DNA of 64,000 bases, taken from NCBI GenBank assembly GCA_009787405.1, contig WRGA01000125.1, positions 35,109 to 99,108 on the forward strand, given 5' to 3'. Below, one piece after another: positions 32,243 through 41,400 of the stretch. The first letter of the stretch is position 1; each line of letters starts with the position of its first letter. The DNA is from Candidatus Azobacteroides sp. (lineage in GTDB: Bacteria; Bacteroidota; Bacteroidia; Bacteroidales; WRGA01). A program made the position numbers and the translations under genes. The notes under the pieces were generated by a model. The model saw only the letters and a program-made list of their open reading frames with translations, did not search any database and was not told where the DNA came from.

Positions 32243-33106
32243 ATGCTTTCTTATATTACCTGGACTGCCGATCCGGCCATACTCTCTGTTTTCGGGCGCG
32301 AAATCCGCTGGTACGGACTGTTCTTTGCCATCGGTTTTTTAATCGGGTATAAGATGATCGAATACATGTTCAAAAAAGAACAAGTTCCGCCGGCCTGGGC
32401 CGATAAATTATTTATTTACGTCATCATTGCAACCGTTATCGGTTCTCGTTTGGGGCATTGTCTTTTTTACGACTTTGAATCGTACATAAGAAATCCGATC
32501 GAAATCTTTAAAATATGGAAGGGAGGATTGGCCAGCCACGGCGGAACGATCGGGGTCATTATCGGCGTATGGCTGTATTCCCGCAATGTGACGAAACGAA
32601 GCATGTTGTGGACATTGGATCGGCTGGTGGTTCCTACGGCATTGGTCGCTTCGCTTATCCGTCTGGGGAATCTGATGAATCACGAAATCTATGGTTATCC
32701 GACCGATGTTCCCTGGGCTTTCAAATTTATTACCAACATTCACGAATATCAAACGGGAGCGCCGCCGATTTTTTCGGAACCGTCCCATCCCACTCAAATA
32801 TATGAAGCTTCGGTTTATTTTTTAACTTTTATTTTATTGGTATATTTATATTTTAAAACCGGCGCCAAAGAAAGATCAGGATTGATTTTCGGCATTTTCC
32901 TGACGCTGGTGTTCCTCTCCCGTTTTTTTATCGAATTTATCAAACTCGATCAGGAAGCATTCGAAGAAGGAATGATTCTCAACATGGGACAATTGTTGAG
33001 CATTCCGTTTATCATCGCCGGTATTTATTTTATGTGTCGCGGACTGACAAATAAAGCCGGAACGGCGACTCCTCCAAAGACTGCTCCGGGAAGTAAAAAG
33101 AAATAG
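32243..33106 (+). CDS. lgt: Prolipoprotein diacylglyceryl transferase
   Basis: This inner-membrane enzyme attaches diacylglycerol to the lipobox cysteine of preprolipoproteins. About seven hydrophobic helices and the signature regions are present: GREIRWYGLFFAIGFL, GGLASHGGTIGVIIG and IRLGNLMNHEIYGYPTD, which matches the Lgt signature containing G-N-x-x-N-x-E. The length of 287 residues is normal, with a basic, low-complexity tail (APGSKKK). It leads a run lgt, flavodiiron protein, tsaD with short spacing (22 bp, then a 4-bp overlap). It would process all the SusD/SusE/SusF-like and LRR lipoproteins in this window. Confidence 0.96.
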   Translation: MLSYITWTADPAILSVFGREIRWYGLFFAIGFLIGYKMIEYMFKKEQVPPAWADKLFIYVIIATVIGSRLGHCLFYDFESYIRNPIEIFKIWKGGLASHGGTIGVIIGVWLYSRNVTKRSMLWTLDRLVVPTALVASLIRLGNLMNHEIYGYPTDVPWAFKFITNIHEYQTGAPPIFSEPSHPTQIYEASVYFLTFILLVYLYFKTGAKERSGLIFGIFLTLVFLSRFFIEFIKLDQEAFEEGMILNMGQLLSIPFIIAGIYFMCRGLTNKAGTATPPKTAPGSKKK

Positions 33107-33128
33107 TCGTTCATTTATAAATCGGTCA

Positions 33129-34316
33129 ATGTTTAAACCTGTCTCCATATCCGATCATATTTATTATGTGGGTGTCAATGATCGCACCAAGCATTTATTC
33201 GAAGCATTATGGCCGTTGCCGTCGGGTGTATCGTACAATTCTTACCTCATCGACGACGAGAAAGTGGTACTGATCGATACCGTCGATATTTGTTATTCGG
33301 ACATTTTCTTCAAAAAAATCGATCGGATATTAAGCGGTCGTTCCATCGATTATCTGATCATTAATCACATGGAACCCGACCATTCCGGATCGTTGCGTTT
33401 GTTGAAAAAGCTTTATCCCGGCATTCAAATCATCGGAAATAAAAAAACGTTCGAAATGGTAAAAGGTTTTTACGATGTCGACGGGCCTTTTCATGAAGTG
33501 AAAGACGGCGATGAATTGTCGTCGGGAAAACATACTTTGCGTTTCTATATGACCCCGATGGTGCATTGGCCCGAAACTATGATGACGTATGAAATTTCGA
33601 CCGAAACACTTTTTTCGGGAGATGCCTTCGGTTCGTTCGGCGCCCTCAACGGCGCTGTCATGGATAAAGATTTCAATGCCGATCCGTATTGGGACGAAAT
33701 GTACCGGTATTATGCCGACATCGTGGGAAAATACGGATCGCCGGTGCAAAAAGCGCTTCAAAAATTATCGGCTGTTCCCGTTAAAACGATCTGTTCCACA
33801 CACGGACCTGTATGGCAGGAGCATATCCCGCAGGTTATTTCGGTTTACGACAAACTCAGCCGTTATGAAGGGGAACCGGGTGTCGTGATCGCTTACGGGA
33901 GCATGTACGGCAACACCGAACAAACGGCCGAAGTCATTGCAAGCGAATTATCCGCTTGCGGCGTAAGGGATATTGTAATGCACAATGTGAGCAAAACCCA
34001 TCTCTCTTACATCATCAAAGACATATTCAAATACAACGGGATCCTTGTCGGCAGCCCGACCTACAGCAATGAATTGTTTCCCGGCATTCAATCGTTGCTG
34101 GATAAAATCGAGACGCGCGACATCAAAAATCGTTATTTCGGCTGTTTCGGATCGTTTGCATGGGCAGGTGCGGCAGTAAAACGCATGTCGCTTTTCGCAA
34201 AACACGTCGGGTGGGAAATGGTAGGCATCCCCGTGGAGCAGAAATTCACCCTGACGCCTGACAAATATGATGAATGTGTGGCATTGGCTCAAGCCATGGC
34301 GAAAAAAATTTTATGA
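33129..34316 (+). CDS. A-type flavodiiron protein (FprA family), O2/NO reductase
   Basis: This 395-residue protein has an N-terminal metallo-beta-lactamase-like domain carrying a diiron site and a C-terminal flavodoxin domain. All iron ligands expected for the family can be read: His80, Glu82, Asp84 and His85 in NHMEPDHSG, His146 in MVHWPE, Asp165 in FSGDAFGS and His225 in STHGPVW. The FMN-binding loop is GSMYGNTEQTAE (about 257-268). These proteins reduce oxygen to water or NO to N2O and protect anaerobes. There is no extra rubredoxin or flavin-reductase domain, so an external electron donor is needed. The stop codon overlaps the tsaD start (ATGA). Confidence 0.93.
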   Translation: MFKPVSISDHIYYVGVNDRTKHLFEALWPLPSGVSYNSYLIDDEKVVLIDTVDICYSDIFFKKIDRILSGRSIDYLIINHMEPDHSGSLRLLKKLYPGIQIIGNKKTFEMVKGFYDVDGPFHEVKDGDELSSGKHTLRFYMTPMVHWPETMMTYEISTETLFSGDAFGSFGALNGAVMDKDFNADPYWDEMYRYYADIVGKYGSPVQKALQKLSAVPVKTICSTHGPVWQEHIPQVISVYDKLSRYEGEPGVVIAYGSMYGNTEQTAEVIASELSACGVRDIVMHNVSKTHLSYIIKDIFKYNGILVGSPTYSNELFPGIQSLLDKIETRDIKNRYFGCFGSFAWAGAAVKRMSLFAKHVGWEMVGIPVEQKFTLTPDKYDECVALAQAMAKKIL

Positions 34317-35335
34317 ACGATATTTACATTCTCGGGATCGAATCATCGTGCGACGATACTTCCGCTGCCGTCATTAAAAATGATCTGTTGCTGTCGAATG
34401 TCATTGCCAATCAGGAAATCCATCAAAAATACGGGGGAGTCGTTCCCGAACTGGCATCGCGGGCGCATCAGCAGAATATTATTCCCGTGGTTCACGAAGC
34501 ATTGACCCGTGCGGGAATAACCAAAGACGACTTGAACGCCGTCGCCTTTACGAGAGGTCCCGGATTAATGGGTTCTTTGCTTGTCGGGACTTCTTTTGCC
34601 AAAGGATTGGCCTTGTCGCTGCAAATTCCGATGATTGACGTGAATCATTTACAGGCGCATGTCTTGGCGCATTTTATCCGGCAAAACGAAACGGATGCGC
34701 ATCAACCGGAATTTCCGTTTCTCTGCCTGTTGGTTTCGGGCGGCAATTCCCAGATTATATTGGTGGAAGCCCCCGATAAGATGAAAGTTATCGGGCAAAC
34801 CATCGATGACGCCGCGGGAGAAGCTTTCGACAAATGTGCGAAGGTGATGGGGTTGCCTTATCCCGGAGGGCCGGTGATCGACCGTTTGGCCAAAGAAGGA
34901 AATCCGGATGCTTTTAAATTCAGCAAACCGCAAATCGCAGGATATAATTACAGTTTCAGCGGCCTGAAAACTTCATTTTTATATTTATTGAAAAACCGGT
35001 TAAAAGAAGACGCTCAATTTATCGATGCACACAAAAATGATTTGTGCGCATCGCTGCAAGCCACCATTATAGATATTTTGATGAACAAACTGCGAAAAGC
35101 CGCCGATGATTTAAACATCAATCAGGTGGCCATTGCAGGAGGCGTATCGGCCAACTCGGCTTTGCGTAAAGCCTTTATCGATTACGGAGAAAAACATTTC
35201 CGGAAAATTTATATTCCGCCTTTCTCCTTCACGACCGACAATGCCGCCATGGTCGCCATCACCGGTTACTTCAAATATCTGAAAAAAGAATTTTGTCCGT
35301 TGGATGCCACAGCTTTCGCCAGGGTGGAAATATAG
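34313..35335 (+). CDS. tsaD: tRNA N6-threonylcarbamoyladenosine synthase subunit TsaD
   Basis: It makes the t6A37 modification of ANN-decoding tRNAs together with TsaB, TsaE and TsaC. I place the start at the ATG at 34313, overlapping the upstream stop by 4 bp, so the protein opens MNDIYILGIESSCDDTS as family members do. Metal-binding His112 and His116 lie in NHLQAHVLAH, and the ATP-binding motifs VSGGNSQII and GGVSANSALR are present. The length of 340 residues is usual. It ends the lgt operon, followed by a strong terminator. Confidence 0.96.
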   Translation: MNDIYILGIESSCDDTSAAVIKNDLLLSNVIANQEIHQKYGGVVPELASRAHQQNIIPVVHEALTRAGITKDDLNAVAFTRGPGLMGSLLVGTSFAKGLALSLQIPMIDVNHLQAHVLAHFIRQNETDAHQPEFPFLCLLVSGGNSQIILVEAPDKMKVIGQTIDDAAGEAFDKCAKVMGLPYPGGPVIDRLAKEGNPDAFKFSKPQIAGYNYSFSGLKTSFLYLLKNRLKEDAQFIDAHKNDLCASLQATIIDILMNKLRKAADDLNINQVAIAGGVSANSALRKAFIDYGEKHFRKIYIPPFSFTTDNAAMVAITGYFKYLKKEFCPLDATAFARVEI

Positions 35336-35388
35336 TCCGACCGGGATAACATGCTCCTTTTAACCCTCATCGTGTCGGCACTTTCAAT

Positions 35389-35430
35389 AAAAAAACCGCC
35401 TGAAAGAATATTCTTTCAGGCGGTTTTTTA
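35389..35430. terminator. Strong palindromic terminator after tsaD
   Basis: The arms CCGCCTGAAAGAAT and ATTCTTTCAGGCGG pair perfectly (35396-35423) and are flanked by an A run on the left and a T run on the right, so it can work on both strands. It lies between convergent tsaD (+) and the HTH gene (-). Confidence 0.9.
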
Positions 35431-35431
35431 T

Positions 35432-35488
35432 TAGATCAAATCTTTCCGTCGATTATCCCCGATAATCCTCGGATAAAGATTTGATCTA
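35432..35488. repeat. Two-tier inverted repeat beside the tsaD terminator
   Basis: Outer arms TAGATCAAATCTTTCCG and CGGATAAAGATTTGATCTA pair with one small bulge, and inside them GATTATC and GATAATC pair around CCC. The structure follows directly after the bidirectional terminator and lies 34 bp beyond the stop codon of the minus-strand HTH gene. It could be a 3'-UTR element, a second terminator part or a protein-binding site. Confidence 0.6.
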
Positions 35489-35522
35489 CGAACATAATAA
35501 ATTCCAATCTTCCGAAATCGTA

Positions 35523-35951
35523 TTATTCTTCCGAAGCAGTTTCTTCAGTAGAAACAGCTTCTTCACTATCTTCCGATTTCTCAGCCTTTTCATTGTTACC
35601 CTGAATCATTTGCATGGTTTTAGCCAAGTCTTTCAACACTTTATTCAATTCAGAGGTAACACTGTCGATTCGTTTTTGAATTTTTCCTTTGATGAAGAAA
35701 GGTACGGAGTAGTCATCAATATGCGGATCACGAACGCTGGAAAAGACTTTTCCGTCTTTTTCCAAATCGTCAAACCAATAAGAAATGGGCACTGCCAACA
35801 CTTCTGACACTCTTTCCAACACTTCCACCTTCATCGATCTGTTACGAATCATTTGATGCAGGCCTTGTTCCGTAATATTAATTCTACGGCAGAAATCTTT
35901 TATCACGATTCCCCTTTTTTCCAGTTCCGGTTTAATTTTATCGTAATTCAT
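35523..35951 (-). CDS. XRE-type helix-turn-helix protein with coiled-coil and acidic tail
   Basis: This 142-residue protein has an N-terminal HTH (about 8-60; IVIKDFCRRINITEQGLHQM is the DNA-reading part, followed by LERVSEVLAVPISYWFD). A middle region is rich in Lys, Asn and Leu and could form a coiled coil (about 88-118), and the last 25 residues are almost all Glu, Ser, Ala and Thr. DNA binding is likely, while the target is unknown. It faces away from a 1-kb AT-rich gene-free stretch upstream, where self-regulation could take place. No phage or plasmid genes are nearby. Confidence 0.75.
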   Translation of the reverse strand: MNYDKIKPELEKRGIVIKDFCRRINITEQGLHQMIRNRSMKVEVLERVSEVLAVPISYWFDDLEKDGKVFSSVRDPHIDDYSVPFFIKGKIQKRIDSVTSELNKVLKDLAKTMQMIQGNNEKAEKSEDSEEAVSTEETASEE

Positions 35952-36920
35952 AAATATAAAATATATAAAGGATAAATAAATAAAAATATTTCAACTCACT
36001 CAAACCTCCGAGAGCGCTTCACTCTCATCATAAAAAACACATAAAGATTACACCCTTAAGTTTCCTTTTTCAGGATTTTACCTTTTAATAATAAAATAAC
36101 ACTTCGGACACCATTTCGTTCATTTCGAACATTAATATTTTTTATAAAAAGCATAAAGATAAAAAACTTTGAATAGTTGTCTTATATAGGTTTTCTTTCT
36201 TTTTCTTTGTCCAATCGCATCCTTTTTTCAACATTTAAACAGATATTTATACCTGTAATGTATAATCGAAATATATTGTAAGTACGATTAAAAGGGATTC
36301 TTCTTAAATATGTCAATTAACATTAACTAATTTTAACCCAAAAAACCTCAAAAAATCACAAAGATAAAATAAAGTCCACATGAATTCAAAGAATCGTCTT
36401 TTTAAAATTACGCCGTCAAAACTCTTACAATAACGGATACAAATATAGTACTATTTATATGTTAAAAAAAATCTATCCAAATAATTCATATTTTTTAACT
36501 AAAATAAGTGCCTTTTATAAGAATTTTACCTTATACATACTCTAATCATCAGTAAATTTTTGAATCAATACCGGTTGCAGCGTCGAAAACTCAACTTGAA
36601 AATATTGTACAGATTATTTTATTTCTTATTTTTACATCACCATATTCTTTAAAAAAAAACCGAATAATTTGGTTTTTACACAATCGACTTATTGCCGGAA
36701 TAATCCGGGACAATGATTATTCATTCCATATTCCGGTAAATTATACAATCCTATTTTTTTAAGATCAATAAAAAATCCGCACAACTTACGACGGCAATCT
36801 ATTTTGCCCTAAAATCCTGTATTCTGATTGATGCAAACAATATAAAATTTGCTTGTTCAAGCGGCTGAAAATAACCCGGAATAAATACGGCCGGATAAAA
36901 CCTTTTTACGAACACTTTGT
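35952..36920. other. About 1 kb gene-free, very AT-rich stretch
   Basis: No convincing ORF, tRNA or rRNA is visible between the divergent HTH gene and the 241-residue gene. A minus-strand frame at 36799-37002 lacks any support. Features noted are a weak hairpin of AAAACC/GGTTTTT at about 36653-36677 and an imperfect inverted repeat TTGCCGGAAT...ATTCCGGTAA near 36692-36740. I saw no cluster of DnaA-box-like TTATCCACA sequences. Confidence 0.5.
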
Positions 36921-36928
36921 TATCTTTG
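36921..36928 (+). promoter_or_regulatory. Bacteroidetes -7 box before the 241-residue gene
   Basis: TATCTTTG fits TAnnTTTG and lies 28 bp upstream of the ATG at 36957, which gives a short leader. Confidence 0.5.
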
Positions 36929-36956
36929 CAGAACCGAACCTCCATAAAACCGAAAA

Positions 36957-37682
36957 ATGAACAGTAAGAACGAAGACATTTTAAAGAGATTTCATGAGTC
37001 ATTGGAAAACATGAAGGGCAATATCCATATCATCGAGTCTCAAATTGATGTCGATATTCAAATGAAATTTTACTCCTATTCAAACAATTTGAAAGAAGAG
37101 AGCAATCATGCCGATTTGGAAAGGGAGGAAGAATTACTGTTCTCTCCCGAAACATCGTTAGAAGAAAAAAAACACAGCTTGGCCATGATCTCGAACATTC
37201 CCGATGTCAAGGCTTTCCGGCTGATCGAAAAATATACCGCCGAATCCGACCCGGAGCTGAAGGATTGGGGCGCATTATCCCTTTTAAAGTCAAGAATAAC
37301 CTTGGAAACCGACCTTTCGGATGAAAAGCAAATGGTTATATCGACAGGATTGGGAGGAAAAGACAACAAATTACGCTTTTTCATCCTCATTCTTTCCGAA
37401 GGAAAAGAGGCTTTTTCCGATTTTCAAAAAAAGACCATTCAAAAGGAATTTTCGTATTTCCTTGAAAAATCAGACTGTGAAACAGAGGAATTCGTCATTC
37501 GTGATAATTATTTTACATTATTGATTCTTGTTCCCATCATGGCCGATTTACAAGAAATCTTCGACGCTCCGCTGAATGAATGCAATCAATACGGCAATTT
37601 TCTGAACAGGGATTATATCATTACTAATGTCAGAAAAATTCCGACGGAAGAAATCAACGAATTATTGACTAAAATGAAATAA
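36957..37682 (+). CDS. Conserved-looking cytoplasmic protein, function unknown
   Basis: This 241-residue protein has no signal peptide or membrane helix. The first 40 residues are charged and could be helical, residues 50-115 look like paired helices (SLEEKKHSLAMISNIPDVKA, then ESDPELKDWGALSLLKSRI) as in HEAT-like repeats, and the second half has alternating strands and helices (NKLRFFILILSEGKEAF, YFTLLILVPI). I do not recognise a family. It has its own -7 box and is followed after 41 bp by a PAP2 phosphatase gene, with which it may be cotranscribed. Codon use looks like that of its neighbours. Confidence 0.75.
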   Translation: MNSKNEDILKRFHESLENMKGNIHIIESQIDVDIQMKFYSYSNNLKEESNHADLEREEELLFSPETSLEEKKHSLAMISNIPDVKAFRLIEKYTAESDPELKDWGALSLLKSRITLETDLSDEKQMVISTGLGGKDNKLRFFILILSEGKEAFSDFQKKTIQKEFSYFLEKSDCETEEFVIRDNYFTLLILVPIMADLQEIFDAPLNECNQYGNFLNRDYIITNVRKIPTEEINELLTKMK

Positions 37683-37723
37683 GGATTCTATTCATTGAAG
37701 AAAATATATACAAGCATCGATCA

Positions 37724-38386
37724 ATGATCGCACCTAATAAATATATCATCATTTTCTCGGTTGTTTTCTTCACGGCTAATTCCGGAACTTCCGGTGCACA
37801 ATCTATTCGTACCATCGACAGAGATATTTTGGAAAGCATCAACGGCATAGACAATCCGATTATCAACGGGTACAGCAGTGTGATGTCGACAAGTGCGGTG
37901 ATTTTGTCGATCGGTCTGCCGGCTTCCATGCTTATATACGGAGGTTACACCGGCGACAATGAAATGGTGCATCAATCCGTAACCATAGGCGCAAGCGTTG
38001 CGACAAGCGTCTTGATTTCTTATTTTCTTAAAAATAAATTTGACCGGGCGCGCCCTTATCAAAGATATCCGTCCAATATAGATGCCAGAACAACAGAAAA
38101 TTCTTATTCTTTTCCTTCCTCTCATTCTTCGGTAGCCTTTGCTTTGGCAACATCTGTCAGCATGGAACATTCTCAATGGTATGTGATTGCCCCGGCTTAT
38201 TTTTGGGCGGCATCGGTCGGTTTCTCCCGGATACAAATGGGAGTGCATTATCCGTCGGACGTGGTTGCCGGTGCAATTCTCGGCACCGGTTCGGCTTTTT
38301 TCTGTCATGAGCTGAATAATTGGTTGTTTCCCGTTCAAAAAAAGAAACCGGATGTTTCGTGGGTGAATTTTGTATATGAACGGTAA
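37724..38386 (+). CDS. PAP2-family membrane-associated phosphatase
   Basis: This 220-residue protein has a signal-like N-terminus (about 1-25), then several hydrophobic segments. All three acid-phosphatase motifs are present: KNKFDRARP (motif 1), SFPSSHSSVAF (motif 2) and SRIQMGVHYPSDVVAG (motif 3, with the nucleophile His in GVHYPSD). Such enzymes remove phosphate from lipid phosphates, for example undecaprenyl pyrophosphate or lipid A, at the outer face of the inner membrane. The exact substrate cannot be told. It follows the unknown 241-residue gene by 41 bp. Confidence 0.9.
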   Translation: MIAPNKYIIIFSVVFFTANSGTSGAQSIRTIDRDILESINGIDNPIINGYSSVMSTSAVILSIGLPASMLIYGGYTGDNEMVHQSVTIGASVATSVLISYFLKNKFDRARPYQRYPSNIDARTTENSYSFPSSHSSVAFALATSVSMEHSQWYVIAPAYFWAASVGFSRIQMGVHYPSDVVAGAILGTGSAFFCHELNNWLFPVQKKKPDVSWVNFVYER

Positions 38387-38446
38387 TCACCGGCGACACG
38401 ACACAAATAACGACCTGAATTTGTTCCCGGAGTCATAAAATCTCAA

Positions 38447-38454
38447 TATCTTTG
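38447..38454 (+). promoter_or_regulatory. Bacteroidetes -7 box before purL
   Basis: TATCTTTG fits TAnnTTTG, with a TTTG at 38420-38423 upstream at slightly long spacing (23 bp). It lies 42 bp before the purL start. Confidence 0.5.
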
Positions 38455-38496
38455 CACCTTCTTACTTTGCACTCTCTTTAAACGAAATTCAACAAC

Positions 38497-41400
38497 ATGA
38501 TTTCTTTTTTTAAAACTTCCCGACAAAGCATCATCGCCGTAGAATCACATCCGAAATTTTCGCAAGAAGATGAAAACAAGCTGATCTGGCTTTTCAGTGA
38601 AGCAATTCCTCTCAAGGACAGCGAAATAAACGGTTGGTTTATCGGCCCCCGCAAAGAGATGATTACCCCGTGGGCGACCAATGCCGTCGAAATAACGCAA
38701 AATATGGGAATCGCGGGAATTTCCCGAATCGAAGAATATTTCCCGACCGACAACGAAAACGCCGAACACGACACAATGCTTCAACGCATGTATCCGGAAT
38801 TGAACCAAAACCTGTTTACCGGCAACAAGCACCCGAATCCGATTCTTTATATCGACGACATCGCCGCCTACAATGAGCAAGAAGGATTGGCATTGAGCAA
38901 AGGCGAGATCGATTATCTGAATGAGGTCAGCAAAAAAATAAACCGCAAACTCACCGACAGCGAAGTATTCGGTTTTTCCCAAGTCAATTCGGAACACTGC
39001 CGTCATAAAATATTCAACGGAACATTTATCATCGACGGAGAAGAAAAAGAAAGTTCGTTGTTCAAACTCATCAAAAAAACATCGGAAGAAAATCCGAATA
39101 AATTAGTTTCGGCCTATAAAGACAATGTCGCTTTCAATGAAGGCCCGATTGTAGAACAATTTGCGCCGAAAAGCAACGAGACTTCCGATTATTTCGAAAC
39201 CAAAGACATTAAAACGGTCATTTCCCTGAAAGCCGAAACCCATAATTTTCCGACAACGGTGGAACCGTTCAACGGCGCGGCAACCGGAACCGGCGGAGAA
39301 ATCAGGGACCGTCTGGGAGGAGGAAAAGCGGGTTTGCCGATTGCCGGAACCGCCGTTTACATGACCTCTTACGCCCGAACCCGAAAGGGCAGAAAATGGG
39401 AAGAGTCCATGCCTGAACGTAAATGGCTGTATCAAACACCCGAACAAATATTGATCAAAGCATCCAACGGCGCTTCCGATTTCGGAAATAAATTCGGACA
39501 ACCGCTTATCTGCGGCTCTGTCCTGACTTTCGAACATGCCGAGAATGATAAGAAATTCGCATACGACAAGGTTATCATGTTGGCAGGCGGCGTCGGATCC
39601 GGCACCATGCGGGACAGTTTGAAGGGAACACCCGTACCGGGAGAAAAAATTGTGGTCTTGGGCGGCGACAATTACCGCATCGGGATGGGCGGCGGCGCCG
39701 TTTCATCGGTCGACACAGGGCAATACGACAATACCATCGAGTTGAATGCCGTGCAACGTGCCAATCCGGAAATGCAAAAACGGGTATCCAATGTTATCCG
39801 GGCATTAGCGGAAAGCGAAAATAATCCGATTATTTCGATTCATGATCACGGAGCCGGCGGCCACTTAAATTGTTTGTCGGAATTAATCGAATCGACGGGA
39901 GGAAAAATAGACATGAGCAAGCTGCCCGTCGGAGACCCGACTCTTTCGGCCAAAGAAATCATCGGCAATGAAAGTCAGGAACGAATGGGATTGTTGCTCA
40001 AAAAAGAAGACCTCAATCATGTGCAAAAAATAGCGGAACGCGAACGCGCACCGATGTATGTCGTCGGTGAAACGACCGGAGACATGCGATTCGTATTCGA
40101 ACAAAAAGACGGACAAAAGCCCATCGACCTGAAACTCGATGATATGTTCGGAAACCCTCCGCGCACCATAATGGAAGATAAAACGGTTGAAGAAACATTC
40201 CTCAATCCGGAATATGACATTTCAAAGATAAACGAATACCTCGAAAATGTGCTTCAATTGGAAGCCGTAGCTTGTAAGGACTGGCTGACGAACAAGGTCG
40301 ACCGGTCGGTGACGGGAAAAGTGGCCCGCCAACAATGCCAGGGAGAAATACAGCTTCCGCTGAGCGATTGCGGTGTCGTTGCTCTCGATTATCACGGAAA
40401 AGCAGGCATCGCAACATCCATCGGTCACGCTCCTCAAGCGGCATTGTCCGATCCGGCCAAAGGTTCTGTTTTGTCCGTTGCGGAAGCATTGACCAACATC
40501 GTGTTTGCTCCGTTGTCCGAACGATTATCCTCTGTATCACTTTCCGCCAATTGGATGTGGCCCTGTCGTAACGAAGGCGAAGACGCCCGTTTATACAAAG
40601 CAGTGGAAGCATTAAGCGATTTTTGTTGCCGGCTGGGCATCAATGTCCCCACAGGAAAAGACAGTTTATCGATGACTCAAAAATACGGAAACGAAAAGGT
40701 ATTTTCTCCCGGAACTGTTATTGTTTCTGCCGGAGGAGAAGTTTCCGACATTAAAAAAGTTGTTTCTCCCGTGTTGGTAAACGATGCGGGAACAGCTGTT
40801 TATTACATCGACTTTTCGTTCGACAAACTACAACTCGGCGGTTCGGCTTTTGCGCAGTCGCTGAATGCAATCGGGAATGAAGTTCCGACCGTCCGGTATC
40901 CGGAATATTTTGTCGACGCTTTCAACACCATTCAAGAACTGATCGAAAAAAATCTGATCTTATCGGGCCACGATATTTCAGCCGGAGGAATGATCACCAC
41001 CTTGCTCGAAATGTGTTTTGCCAATGAAAAGGGCGGATTGAACATCAAATTGGATTCCATTGACGAGAAAGATCCGGTCAAAATACTTTTCAGCGAAAAT
41101 CCGGGAGTGATTATTCAGGTAAAAGAAAAAAGCGCCGTCGAAAAAATATTGAGTGACAACGGCGTCGGATTTGCAAAAATCGGCGTTCCGTGTAAAGAAC
41201 GCCGGCTTTCGGTAACAAAAGACGGAACGACTTATCCATTCGATATTGACCGGTTGAGGGATGTGTGGTTTTATTCTTCTTATTTGCCCGACCGGAAACA
41301 AAGCGGCGAAGTCTGCGCCAAAGATCGTTTTGAGAATTATAAACGCCAGCCGATCCGACCGGCATTCAATCCGGATTTTACGGGAAAATTAAGTTCTTAC

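Noticed and set aside
35952-36920. AT-rich stretch as a possible replication origin
   Set aside because: No cluster of DnaA boxes or nearby dnaA/dnaN genes was seen.
36799-37002. 67-codon minus-strand frame
   Set aside because: It overlaps the promoter and start of the 241-residue gene and has no protein-like features.
40202-40612. 136-codon minus-strand frame inside purL
   Set aside because: Purely antisense to a well-conserved purL region, with no start context or domain.
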